A stretch of DNA of 64,000 nt from Streptomyces iconiensis (GTDB taxonomy: Bacteria > Actinomycetota > Actinomycetes > Streptomycetales > Streptomycetaceae). Of the stretch, positions 23,609 through 31,454 are shown piece by piece (position 1 is the first letter of the stretch; each line of letters starts with the position of its first letter). The notes under the pieces were generated by a model. It did not search any database. It saw nothing but the letters and a program-made list of their open reading frames with translations, and was not told the origin of the DNA. Where the stretch lies: NCBI RefSeq assembly GCF_028657195.3, contig NZ_JANCPR020000013.1, positions 150,155 through 214,154 of the forward strand, given 5' to 3'. Position numbers and translations under genes: made by a program.

Positions 23609-25506
23609 CCGCTTCGAACACCACCGTCCGGCTCACCGTCGCCCAGGCGCTCATCCGCTTCCTCGCCGCGCAGCACTCCGAACGCGACGGCGTACGGCAC
23701 CGGTTGATCGACGGATGCTGGGGCATCTTCGGCCACGGCAACGTCGCCGGTATCGGTCAGGCGCTCGTCGAGAGCGGCCAGGGCCCCGGCGCGCCCCTCC
23801 CCTTCCACCAGGGCCGCAACGAACAGGCCATGGTGCACGCGGCCGTCGGCTTCGCGCGCCAGAACAACCGCCTCTCTGCGCAGGCCGTCACCACCTCCAT
23901 CGGCCCGGGTGCCACCAACCTCGTCACCGGGGCCGCGCTCGCGACGGTCAACAGGCTGCCCGTACTGCTGCTGCCCGGCGACACGTTCGCAGGTCGTACG
24001 GCCGACCCCGTGCTCCAGCAGCTCGAAGTCCCGTACGCGGGCGATGTCTCCGTCAACGACTGCCTGCGCCCTGTGTCCCGCTACTTCGACCGCGTCACGC
24101 GGCCCGAGGCGCTGATCCCGGCCGCGCTCCAGGCGATGCGCGTACTGGCCGACCCGGCGGAGACCGGCGCCGTCACCCTCGCGCTGCCGCAGGACGTGCA
24201 GGCCGAGGCGTACGACTGGCCCGAGGAGTTCTTCGCGGAACGCGTGTGGCGGGTGGCGCGTCCGGTGCCGGAGCCCGGGGTGCTGGCCGAGGTGGCCGAG
24301 GCGCTGCGCGGTGCGCGGCGCCCGCTGCTCGTCGCCGGCGGCGGCGTCCACCACAGCGAGGCCGAGGACGCGCTGTGCGCCTTCGCCGACGCGACCGGCG
24401 TCCCCGTCGCCTCCACCCAGGCGGGCAAGGGCTCGCTCCGCCACGATCACCCCTGCGACGTGGGCGGCATCGGCCACACCGGTACGGCCGTCGCCGACGA
24501 ACTCGCCCGCGCGGCCGACCTCGTGATCGGCGTCGGCACCCGCTGGACCGACTTCACCACCGCATCCGGCACCCTCTTCGAGGCGCCCGCCGTGCGCTTC
24601 GTCAACCTCAACCTCACCTCCTACGACGGCCACAAGCTCGGCGCCCTGGCGGCGATGGCCGATGCCAGGGAGGCGCTGACGGCGCTGACCGGCGCGCTGC
24701 GCGGCTACCGGGTCTCACCCGACTACGAGGCCGAGTACGGGCGCGGGAAGGAGAGTTGGGAGCGCGTGGTCGCCGAGGCGCTCGCCGCGCACCCGCTCGA
24801 CGAGAAGGCCAGGCCCTCGCAGACGCAGGTGCTCGGCGCGCTGGACTCCGTCGTCGACGAGACGGACATCGTCATCAACGCTGCCGGGTCGCTCCCCGGC
24901 GACCTGCACAAACTGTGGCGTGCCCGCTCGCCCCGGCAGTACCACCTCGAATACGGCTACTCCTGCATGGGCTACGAGATCCCGGCCGCCATCGGCGTTC
25001 GGATGGCGGCCCCTGACCGGCCGGTCTGGGCGCTCGTCGGTGACGGCACGTATCTGATGCTGCCCACCGAGCTGGTCACGGCCGTCCAGGAGGGCATCAA
25101 CATCAACGTCGTGCTCGTCCAGAACCACGGTTACGCGTCCATCGGCGGGCTGTCCGAACAGACCGGCGCCGAACGCTTCGGCACCGACTACCGGTTCAGG
25201 GCACCGGACGGCACCTACACCGGCGACCCGCTGCCCGTCGACCTCGCGGCGAACGCCGCCTCGCTCGGCATGGAGGTACTGCGCGCCGCCACCTACGGCG
25301 AACTGCGCACCGCACTGGCAGCCGCGCGCGCCTCCGACCGGCCCACATGCGTGTACGTCGAGACCGACACCGACCCCGACGTGCCGGCCCCCGGCGCCGA
25401 GGCGTGGTGGGACGTGGTCGTCGCGGAAACCTCCCGACGCGGTGCGGCGCAACGGGCCCGCGAGGAATACGACCGCCGCCGCGCCGACCAGCGCCGCCAC
25501 CTGTGA
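23605..25506 (+). CDS. iolD: 3D-(3,5/4)-trihydroxycyclohexane-1,2-dione hydrolase IolD
   Basis: 633 residues with a GTG start at 23605 behind GGAAAGG, overlapping iolB (GTGA). A thiamine-diphosphate enzyme that opens the inositol ring to 5-deoxy-glucuronate. The N-terminal PYR domain has WGIFGHGNVAGIGQAL and FHQGRNEQAMVHAAVGFAR with the activating Glu. The C-terminal PP domain has the ThDP motif VGDGTYLML followed by INVVLVQNHGYAS. The last 30 residues are Arg-rich. Full length for the family. Confidence 0.94.
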   Translation: MTASNTTVRLTVAQALIRFLAAQHSERDGVRHRLIDGCWGIFGHGNVAGIGQALVESGQGPGAPLPFHQGRNEQAMVHAAVGFARQNNRLSAQAVTTSIGPGATNLVTGAALATVNRLPVLLLPGDTFAGRTADPVLQQLEVPYAGDVSVNDCLRPVSRYFDRVTRPEALIPAALQAMRVLADPAETGAVTLALPQDVQAEAYDWPEEFFAERVWRVARPVPEPGVLAEVAEALRGARRPLLVAGGGVHHSEAEDALCAFADATGVPVASTQAGKGSLRHDHPCDVGGIGHTGTAVADELARAADLVIGVGTRWTDFTTASGTLFEAPAVRFVNLNLTSYDGHKLGALAAMADAREALTALTGALRGYRVSPDYEAEYGRGKESWERVVAEALAAHPLDEKARPSQTQVLGALDSVVDETDIVINAAGSLPGDLHKLWRARSPRQYHLEYGYSCMGYEIPAAIGVRMAAPDRPVWALVGDGTYLMLPTELVTAVQEGININVVLVQNHGYASIGGLSEQTGAERFGTDYRFRAPDGTYTGDPLPVDLAANAASLGMEVLRAATYGELRTALAAARASDRPTCVYVETDTDPDVPAPGAEAWWDVVVAETSRRGAAQRAREEYDRRRADQRRHL

Positions 25507-25818
25507 GCGGCAGCCCGGCCGCGAGCGGCGCCGCTGCGGTGTGCGGCACCTCTGCGGTGTGCGCCGCCGCCTTCGCTGTGAGCGGCACTTCTGCGGTGAC
25601 CGTCGCCGCCTCTGCCGTGAGCGGCTGCTCCGCTGTCAACCCCGCCCCGGTTCTCCCGGCCCAGAGGAACCACCGACTCCACAGGACCCATCAACTCCAC
25701 AGGGCCCACCACCTCCATGAGCCCCATCGGAGCCGCCGACCCCGCTGAAGCCGCGTGTTCCACGGCTCCGAAGGAGCCGCCCGCTCCACCGCTACGTCCC
25801 AAGAAAGGTCGCGCATCC
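25507..25818. other. Repetitive spacer between iolD and iolA
   Basis: About 310 bases of degenerate short repeats: gtgagcggc recurs at about 25505, 25578 and 25617, and ctgcggtg variants between them; actccacag(g/a) occurs near 25677 and 25693. Frames are open on both strands, but only because of composition. No gene, terminator or strong promoter was seen. It may be slipped-strand expansion of intergenic DNA within the operon. Confidence 0.45.
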
Positions 25819-27324
25819 ATGAAGACCCTCGGCCACTGGATCGGCGGCAAGTCCGCCGAGTCCGTCTCCGGCTCCTTCGGGCCCGTCTACAACCCGGCGA
25901 CCGGCGCCCAGCCCACGCGGGTCTCCCTCGCCTCCGTCGAGGAGGTGGACGCCGCTGTTGCCGCGGCCAAGGAGGCGTACCCGGAATGGTCGCGGTCCTC
26001 GCTCGCCAGGCGCACCGCGTTCCTGTTCAAGTACCGCGAGCTGCTGGACGCGCGCCGTGACGACGTCGCCGCGCTCATCACCGCCGAGCACGGCAAGGTG
26101 CACTCCGACGCGCTCGGCGAGGTCGCGCGCGGCATGGAGATCGTCGAACTCGCCTGCGGCATTCCCGAGAAGCTCAAGGGCGAGCTGTCCACGCAGGTCT
26201 CCACCCGCGTCGATGTGTCCTCCATCCGGCAGGCCGTGGGCGTCGTCGCGGGCATCACCCCGTTCAACTTCCCCGCCATGGTGCCGATGTGGATGTTCCC
26301 GCTCGCGATCGCCTGCGGCAACACCTTCGTCCTCAAGCCCAGCGAGAAGGACCCGTCGGCCGCCTACCTCCTCGCGGAGATCGCCTCCGAGGCCGGGCTG
26401 CCCGACGGCGTCCTCAACGTCGTCAACGGTGACAAGGTGGCCGTCGACCGGCTGCTGACCCACCCGGACGTAGCGGCCGTCTCCTTCGTCGGCTCCACGC
26501 CCATCGCGCGGCACATCCAGGCCGAGGCCACCGCCAACGGCAAGCGCGTACAGGCACTCGGCGGTGCCAAGAACCACATGATGGTCCTCCCCGACGCCGA
26601 CCTCGACCACGCCGCGGACAACGCCATCAACGCCGCCTACGGTTCGGCCGGTGAGCGCTGCATGGCCGTTTCCGTCGTCGTCGCCGTCGGCGACACGGGA
26701 GACGCCCTCGTCGGCAAGATCGCCGAACGTGCGGCACGCCTGCGCATCGGCCCCGGCGACGACCCCGCCAGCGAGATGGGCCCGCTCATCACCCGCGAAC
26801 ACCGCGACAAGGTCGCCTCCTACGTCAGCGGCGCCGCGGCCCAGGGCGCCGAGGTCGTCGTGGACGGCACAGGGTTCACGGTGGAGGGTTCCTCCGAGTA
26901 CAAGGACGGCTTCTTCACCGGGGTCTCGCTCCTCGACAAGGTCGAGCCCGGCATGGACGCGTACGACGACGAGATCTTCGGCCCCGTCCTGTGCGTCGTA
27001 CGCGCCGAGACGTACGACGAGGCGATCACGCTCATCAACGGCAGCAAGTGGGGCAACGGCGCCGCCGTCTTCACCCGCGACGGCGGCGCGGCCCGCCGCT
27101 TCCAGCTGGAGGTCGAGGCCGGCATGGTCGGCGTGAACGTGCCGATCCCCGTCCCCGTCGGCTACCACTCCTTCGGCGGCTGGAAGCAGAGCCTCTTCGG
27201 GGACCTGCACATCTACGGCAACGACGGCGTGCAGTTCTACACGCGCGGCAAGGTCATCACCACCCGTTGGCCCGACCCCGCTGACACCGCAGGCATCAAC
27301 CTCGGCTTCCCCAGCAACAACTGA
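25819..27324 (+). CDS. mmsA: Methylmalonate/malonate-semialdehyde dehydrogenase (acylating) IolA/MmsA
   Basis: 501 residues starting at ATG 25819 with AAAGG upstream. A CoA-acylating ALDH-superfamily enzyme that oxidises malonate semialdehyde with NAD and CoA to acetyl-CoA, the last inositol step; the same enzyme also serves valine breakdown. ITPFNFPAMVPMW marks the oxyanion Asn loop, the catalytic Cys is residue 281 (GERCMAVSVVV), and VGYHSFGGWKQSLFGD is the typical C-terminal motif. Operon position supports IolA. A terminator follows. Confidence 0.93.
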   Translation: MKTLGHWIGGKSAESVSGSFGPVYNPATGAQPTRVSLASVEEVDAAVAAAKEAYPEWSRSSLARRTAFLFKYRELLDARRDDVAALITAEHGKVHSDALGEVARGMEIVELACGIPEKLKGELSTQVSTRVDVSSIRQAVGVVAGITPFNFPAMVPMWMFPLAIACGNTFVLKPSEKDPSAAYLLAEIASEAGLPDGVLNVVNGDKVAVDRLLTHPDVAAVSFVGSTPIARHIQAEATANGKRVQALGGAKNHMMVLPDADLDHAADNAINAAYGSAGERCMAVSVVVAVGDTGDALVGKIAERAARLRIGPGDDPASEMGPLITREHRDKVASYVSGAAAQGAEVVVDGTGFTVEGSSEYKDGFFTGVSLLDKVEPGMDAYDDEIFGPVLCVVRAETYDEAITLINGSKWGNGAAVFTRDGGAARRFQLEVEAGMVGVNVPIPVPVGYHSFGGWKQSLFGDLHIYGNDGVQFYTRGKVITTRWPDPADTAGINLGFPSNN

Positions 27325-27378
27325 CCCGACGCGGACCGACTCGTTCCGTCCCGGTCCGACCCTTCCGCTCCGGCAAAG

Positions 27379-27416
27379 AGGAGAGGGCTCCGCCCCAACG
27401 GGCAGGGCCCTCTCCT
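27379..27416 (+). terminator. Terminator of the iol operon
   Basis: A perfect 10-bp stem, 27379-27388 with 27407-27416, around an 18-base loop, 55 bases after the iolA stop. Confidence 0.7.
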
Positions 27417-27443
27417 GGCTTGTGCGCGCTGCGGGTGCCCGGA

Positions 27444-27528
27444 GACCGGACGTGCCTGGCGACCGGACGTGCCTGGCGACCGGACGTGCCTGGCGACCGG
27501 ACGGGCCTGGCGACCGGCCGTGCCCGGC
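27444..27528. repeat. Five tandem copies of a 17-bp unit
   Basis: The unit GACCGGACGTGCCTGGC is present as three identical copies (27444-27494), a fourth with one change and a fifth with two, then a partial. It lies between the iol terminator and the type VII-like locus. The interval 27325-27655 holds no gene; this array, the terminator and presumably the promoter of the next gene fill it. Confidence 0.9.
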
Positions 27529-27655
27529 CGTGCCCGGCTCGGGCGAACCCGGGAACCGAGGATGATCGCGCATCAGCGGGGTGCTTAGCATGTACACGGA
27601 CGGACTGGCCGTCAGCGGGACATGCGGACGGGATGACGAGTGAGGGGGCCGAACG

Positions 27656-28213
27656 GTGGCTCAGGCGGAGGACGGGGCAGCGGACGCCGGATCGATGCGG
27701 CTGAACGGGGACGGCACGACGCCGGTCTTCGGACAGCAGGGCGGCACCTTCGCGCCTCCGCGGTACGGACCACTCGCGCCGGCTTCCCCCGGTGGCCAAC
27801 AGAGCGACCTCGCCCACTCTGAGGCCATGAAGCGGAAGGCCGCCGGCTACATCGAGCGGACGCTCGGCCCCGACACGCACAAGGCTTCGGTGATCGCCGA
27901 CGAGGACAGCGAAGCGATCACGGGTAGCAAGGACGTTCCGTCCAGCGTGCGCCCCGGCGGAGGCGGCACGCTGAAGGGCTGGCGAGTGCGCGCGGCCCTG
28001 CAGACCCGTGCGTCGCGCTTCGGGCGGCGGGCCAAGAACCTGGAGAACCGGCTGAAGGCGGAGCGGGAGACCCTGCTGGACGTCAACAAGCTGTTCGGGC
28101 ACAACGAGACGCTCACCAGCAACGGCTTCAACAAGCTGCGCCCGTCGTCCGGCGCCGGGTTCGACGCACCGCCGGGACTGTCCGCACCCAAGAGCAAGTT
28201 GGACGATCTGTAA
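27656..28213 (+). CDS. Hypothetical protein, first gene of a WXG100-like locus
   Basis: 185 residues, GTG start at 27656 with GAGGGGG upstream. I do not recognise a family. The first 60 residues are Gly/Pro-rich and disordered-looking; residues about 100-150 form a basic amphipathic helix (RAALQTRASRFGRRAKNLEN). No signal peptide or membrane segment is visible. It ends 10 bases before the WXG100-like gene and is surely co-transcribed. Its place before a secreted WXG-type protein is where small Esx-like partners or chaperones are often found, so a chaperone or partner role is possible. Confidence 0.6.
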   Translation: MAQAEDGAADAGSMRLNGDGTTPVFGQQGGTFAPPRYGPLAPASPGGQQSDLAHSEAMKRKAAGYIERTLGPDTHKASVIADEDSEAITGSKDVPSSVRPGGGGTLKGWRVRAALQTRASRFGRRAKNLENRLKAERETLLDVNKLFGHNETLTSNGFNKLRPSSGAGFDAPPGLSAPKSKLDDL

Positions 28214-28223
28214 GGCGCCGGGC

Positions 28224-30524
28224 ATGACCATCGACTATGACGACATCGTCCACGCGGACCTCAGCCCTCTTCAGGACGCGTCCAAGGCGTGGAAGAAGAT
28301 GGGCGACCGCTACGGCACGCTGCACACCCACTACAGCGACCATGTCAAGGCGGCCGTGAACGCCGACACCTGGCGTGGCTACTCGGTCCTGAAATTCAAG
28401 GACCAGGCCCGGACCACGCTGGAGGAGTACGCGGGCGCCCGGGACGAGGCACGCGCCGTGAGCGGACAGTTGGATGAGGCGTACACCCTCCTCAAAGCGT
28501 GCAAGGACTTCGTGATCGAGGAGCGGGACGCCGCGGAGAAGTTCGGTATGGATGTGGACGCCCGCGGCAAGTGCACCATCAACCTCGGCAAGATGGACGA
28601 CGACAAAGCGGAGACCTACCGCCGTAACCAACTCGCTCGCGAGGAGACCGAACAGGCGTGGAACAAGCGGATAGCCGACGCGGTGAAGGCCACTCGCGAA
28701 GCTGACGAAAACATCCACCGGGCCATGGTCGCGGAGCCCGACGACGGGGACAAGGGGGTGCCGAACGGCTTCAACGGTGCCCTCAAGAGCGATGTGGGCG
28801 CCGCGAACGCGGACCGTGCCGACGAGCTGTACGAGAAGGTCAAGGACGGCGACAAGCTCAATGCCAAGGAGCGCGACGAACTGACCAGCATCGTCGCGGC
28901 GAACAAGAAGGACCCCGAGTTCAGCCGCACCCTCCTCAACAGCCTGGGCGGCCCCGAGGGAGTCATCAAGACCCACAACAAGCTCGACGATCTCGCCTAC
29001 TTCGACGCCAAGGGCGAGAAGAAGGACTACCTCTCCCTGGACCGCGGCCTTGCCACCGCGCTCGCGTCCGCTACCGGCAAGGACAGCGACGGCCGCACGG
29101 CCCGTCCCGGTGCGGCCCGTGCTTTCGCCAGTCAATGGCGCGAGGAGATGAAGGACGTCGGCCTCAAGAAGTTCGACCTGGAACTCGCCGCCGACGAGGC
29201 GGGCGGCCAGAAGGTGCGCGGATACCAGTCGATGGTCAGCCTCATGCAGCGCAGCGGGACCAAGTTCGACGGGGACTTCCTCCATGGCTTCGCCGACGAC
29301 ATCCGCGCCGCCGAGGACCCCAAAAAGGGCGGTGACAAGGACGTCTGGGACCTGGAAGGCGACTTCTACGGGGAGAAGGGAAAGGACAGCGGTGTCTACG
29401 ACCACAGCGGCAAGGGGCGCTTCGCCAACGACCCGCTGGACGGTGTCCTCGACGTCATGAGCAAGAACCCTTCCGCCGCCACCGAATACCTCGACCCCGG
29501 CACAGGCGACGGCAAGGACCGGCTGGACTACCTCAAGAACGAGCGCGACTGGGAGCTTGTGGACAAGAAGATCACGCAGGTGTCCCCGAACGGCATGAGC
29601 CAGATCGTGCAGGTCGGGGACGAAGCGGCACCTGACGTGCGCAGCGGTTACGGCGCAGCGCTGGAGGCCGCAGCCACCGGCAACGCGCCGGGCACCGACG
29701 CCCCCGAGGATTTCGGGACGCACAGCAAGGCGGAGATCCGGGTGTTCGAGCACATGGTCGAGTCCTACGGCGCGGACGCCAAGCACGACCCCGAATCCAT
29801 TCCCGGAAACCTCCGCCAGAACATGGCCAATGCCGTTGCCGCGTATCCGCACGATGTGCACGACATTCTCGGCGTAGACATGGATCACTCCAACTCCAGT
29901 AATGCCACCGATCCCAATGGTGTCTCTGTTTCGGATAAGCAAATGCACCAGTTCCTGCGCGGAATTTCCGAAGACGGTGGGGCTTTCCGTACTGTTCATG
30001 ATTCTCAGGCCCGCATCATCGCCGAGGATGTGGCGGGATTGGATCAGCAGGATTTTGCTGGCAAGTCCAGAGAAGCGATGAATGTGACTGTGGAATCCGG
30101 TCGCACAATGGGAAGTCTTGATGAGATCCGTGCTTCCGTGCTAGCGAGCGATCGGGATGGGGAGATCGATCGGAACAACTGGAACAAGACATACCAATAC
30201 CATGCGTTTGGAGCTCCGGTAACTGGAATCCCGTACGTCGGTGACTCGGTTCAGCGGCTGATCGACGTTGGTACAGGGCAGCACGCGGCAGCGCTCAATC
30301 AGGATGTGACGAACAAGACGCGTGAGCAGCTCATCGAATACTATTCTGACCATGGCTACCCTCGGCTCCGCGACATGTTGGAGGAGCGTGCGCGGGAGAC
30401 TGGGGTTCCGCAAGCTGATCTCCAGGATGCAGGTAGTAACTATGGTCAGCTTCGGAGCGGTGCGGAAAACGCTTACAACGCCGGCATCGGTAGCACTCAG
30501 CGTAACGCTGAAGGGTTTAAGTAA
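28224..30524 (+). CDS. Large WXG100-like secreted/polymorphic-type protein
   Basis: 766 residues. The N-terminal 100 residues are helical with a central W-R-G (residues 50-52), as in WXG100 proteins exported by type VII-like systems. Residues 82-170 resemble the N-terminal module of the hydrolase encoded at 49901-51775. The middle (about 200-480) is an alpha-helical Asp/Lys-rich region with no recognised catalytic motif. Residues about 505-750 form a module that recurs in the next gene: FRTVHDSQ at 588-595, SGRTMGSL, and HGYPRLRDMLEERAR from 710. From about residue 550 on, third codon positions are much richer in A/T, with rare codons such as CTA, TTG, AGA and ACA. No signal peptide. The function, perhaps toxin or effector, is open. 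Confidence 0.72.
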   Translation: MTIDYDDIVHADLSPLQDASKAWKKMGDRYGTLHTHYSDHVKAAVNADTWRGYSVLKFKDQARTTLEEYAGARDEARAVSGQLDEAYTLLKACKDFVIEERDAAEKFGMDVDARGKCTINLGKMDDDKAETYRRNQLAREETEQAWNKRIADAVKATREADENIHRAMVAEPDDGDKGVPNGFNGALKSDVGAANADRADELYEKVKDGDKLNAKERDELTSIVAANKKDPEFSRTLLNSLGGPEGVIKTHNKLDDLAYFDAKGEKKDYLSLDRGLATALASATGKDSDGRTARPGAARAFASQWREEMKDVGLKKFDLELAADEAGGQKVRGYQSMVSLMQRSGTKFDGDFLHGFADDIRAAEDPKKGGDKDVWDLEGDFYGEKGKDSGVYDHSGKGRFANDPLDGVLDVMSKNPSAATEYLDPGTGDGKDRLDYLKNERDWELVDKKITQVSPNGMSQIVQVGDEAAPDVRSGYGAALEAAATGNAPGTDAPEDFGTHSKAEIRVFEHMVESYGADAKHDPESIPGNLRQNMANAVAAYPHDVHDILGVDMDHSNSSNATDPNGVSVSDKQMHQFLRGISEDGGAFRTVHDSQARIIAEDVAGLDQQDFAGKSREAMNVTVESGRTMGSLDEIRASVLASDRDGEIDRNNWNKTYQYHAFGAPVTGIPYVGDSVQRLIDVGTGQHAAALNQDVTNKTREQLIEYYSDHGYPRLRDMLEERARETGVPQADLQDAGSNYGQLRSGAENAYNAGIGSTQRNAEGFK

Positions 30525-31345
30525 TGAGTCGGCGCATCACCGTCCTGTCTGTTTCCGTGGTTGCCGTGTTGTTGGTTCTCGGCGGGGCCGCGTTTGTGTT
30601 GTGGCCGGACGGGAGTGTGGCTGAGGCGAAGGAGCGGGAGCGGGCTTTTTGCTGGAAGGTCAGCGCGCGGGTGTCCTCGGGAGATGAGGGGGGCTCGGTG
30701 GCTGCGTGTGCGGCTCGGTTGGAGAGGGCGGGAAAGAGGGATCGGGCCGCATTGCGGGCGGAGGTTGCCGCTTATGCGCGGCACACGGCCAAGGAGTACG
30801 ACCGGATGCCTGTGCCGGTGCAGCAGGCGTTGGCGCGGGCGTTGGCTGAGCGGCCTGAGCTTGTGTACGAGAGTCTCGCCTCGGACGGGTCGCGTACCTC
30901 TCTGGACCGTGCAGAACTGGCGTTCACAGTCCGCGCGATTGCCGGGAACGACGCGGCGCTGCGCACGGTGCGGTCGTCGCAGGAGGCGTACGTGCGGTCG
31001 CGGATCGAGTCGCTGACGCGGGCGGACTTCGACAAGGGCGAGGACAGTCGGCATGCGCTGCGCGTCACCAGGTCGGTGGGGCGTGTCATGGGGACTCTCA
31101 CGTCCTGGTCCCAGAGCGGGCTGCCGGAGGACACCAGGGCCGAGCGCAGCGACTACTACGAGCGGCACGGCTATCCCCGTGTTCGCAACCAGTTGGAGGA
31201 CCGTGCTCGTGCGCTTGAGGTGCCGCAAGACGACATCGAGGAAGCCGGTAGCCCGATGGGAGCACTGAAAATCGCACTCGAAGGGGCCTACAACGACGCC
31301 GCCAACGCCGCCGAGGCCGCCGCGCGCCACGCGGACGAGGACTGA
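30524..31345 (+). CDS. Membrane-anchored protein sharing the C-terminal module of its upstream neighbour
   Basis: 273 residues. The ATG at 30524 overlaps the upstream TAA by one base. Residues 5-27 are a membrane anchor or uncleaved signal (ITVLSVSVVAVLLVLGGAAF). The rest, from about residue 80 to 262, aligns over its length with residues 505-750 of the upstream protein: ALRTVRSSQ at 145-153 against FRTVHDSQ, SVGRVMGTL at 184-192, and HGYPRVRNQLEDRAR from 215 against HGYPRLRDMLEERAR. The intervening hydrophobic segment of the upstream protein is missing here. It could be an anchored partner, immunity protein or duplicated sensor; no family name is known to me. Confidence 0.7.
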   Translation: MSRRITVLSVSVVAVLLVLGGAAFVLWPDGSVAEAKERERAFCWKVSARVSSGDEGGSVAACAARLERAGKRDRAALRAEVAAYARHTAKEYDRMPVPVQQALARALAERPELVYESLASDGSRTSLDRAELAFTVRAIAGNDAALRTVRSSQEAYVRSRIESLTRADFDKGEDSRHALRVTRSVGRVMGTLTSWSQSGLPEDTRAERSDYYERHGYPRVRNQLEDRARALEVPQDDIEEAGSPMGALKIALEGAYNDAANAAEAAARHADED

Positions 31346-31454
31346 GCCCGGGCTGATCCGGTGTCAGGGGCCCGGCGGCAGGGGTTACCTGCTCTGACCT
31401 CGTCCGTCCCCGTATTCTCGGGGGCATGCAGCGAGATGTGCGAGGCCGATCTTT

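Noticed and set aside
27444..27528. Possible CRISPR array
   Set aside because: The 17-bp units are directly adjacent, with no spacers, and no cas genes are near.
25792..27597. A 601-codon minus-strand frame opposite mmsA
   Set aside because: The plus strand encodes a complete conserved dehydrogenase with ribosome site and catalytic residues.
28128..29999. A 623-codon minus-strand frame opposite the WXG-like gene
   Set aside because: Composition is typical of an antisense shadow; it ends where the plus-strand gene loses its GC3 bias, as expected for a shadow.
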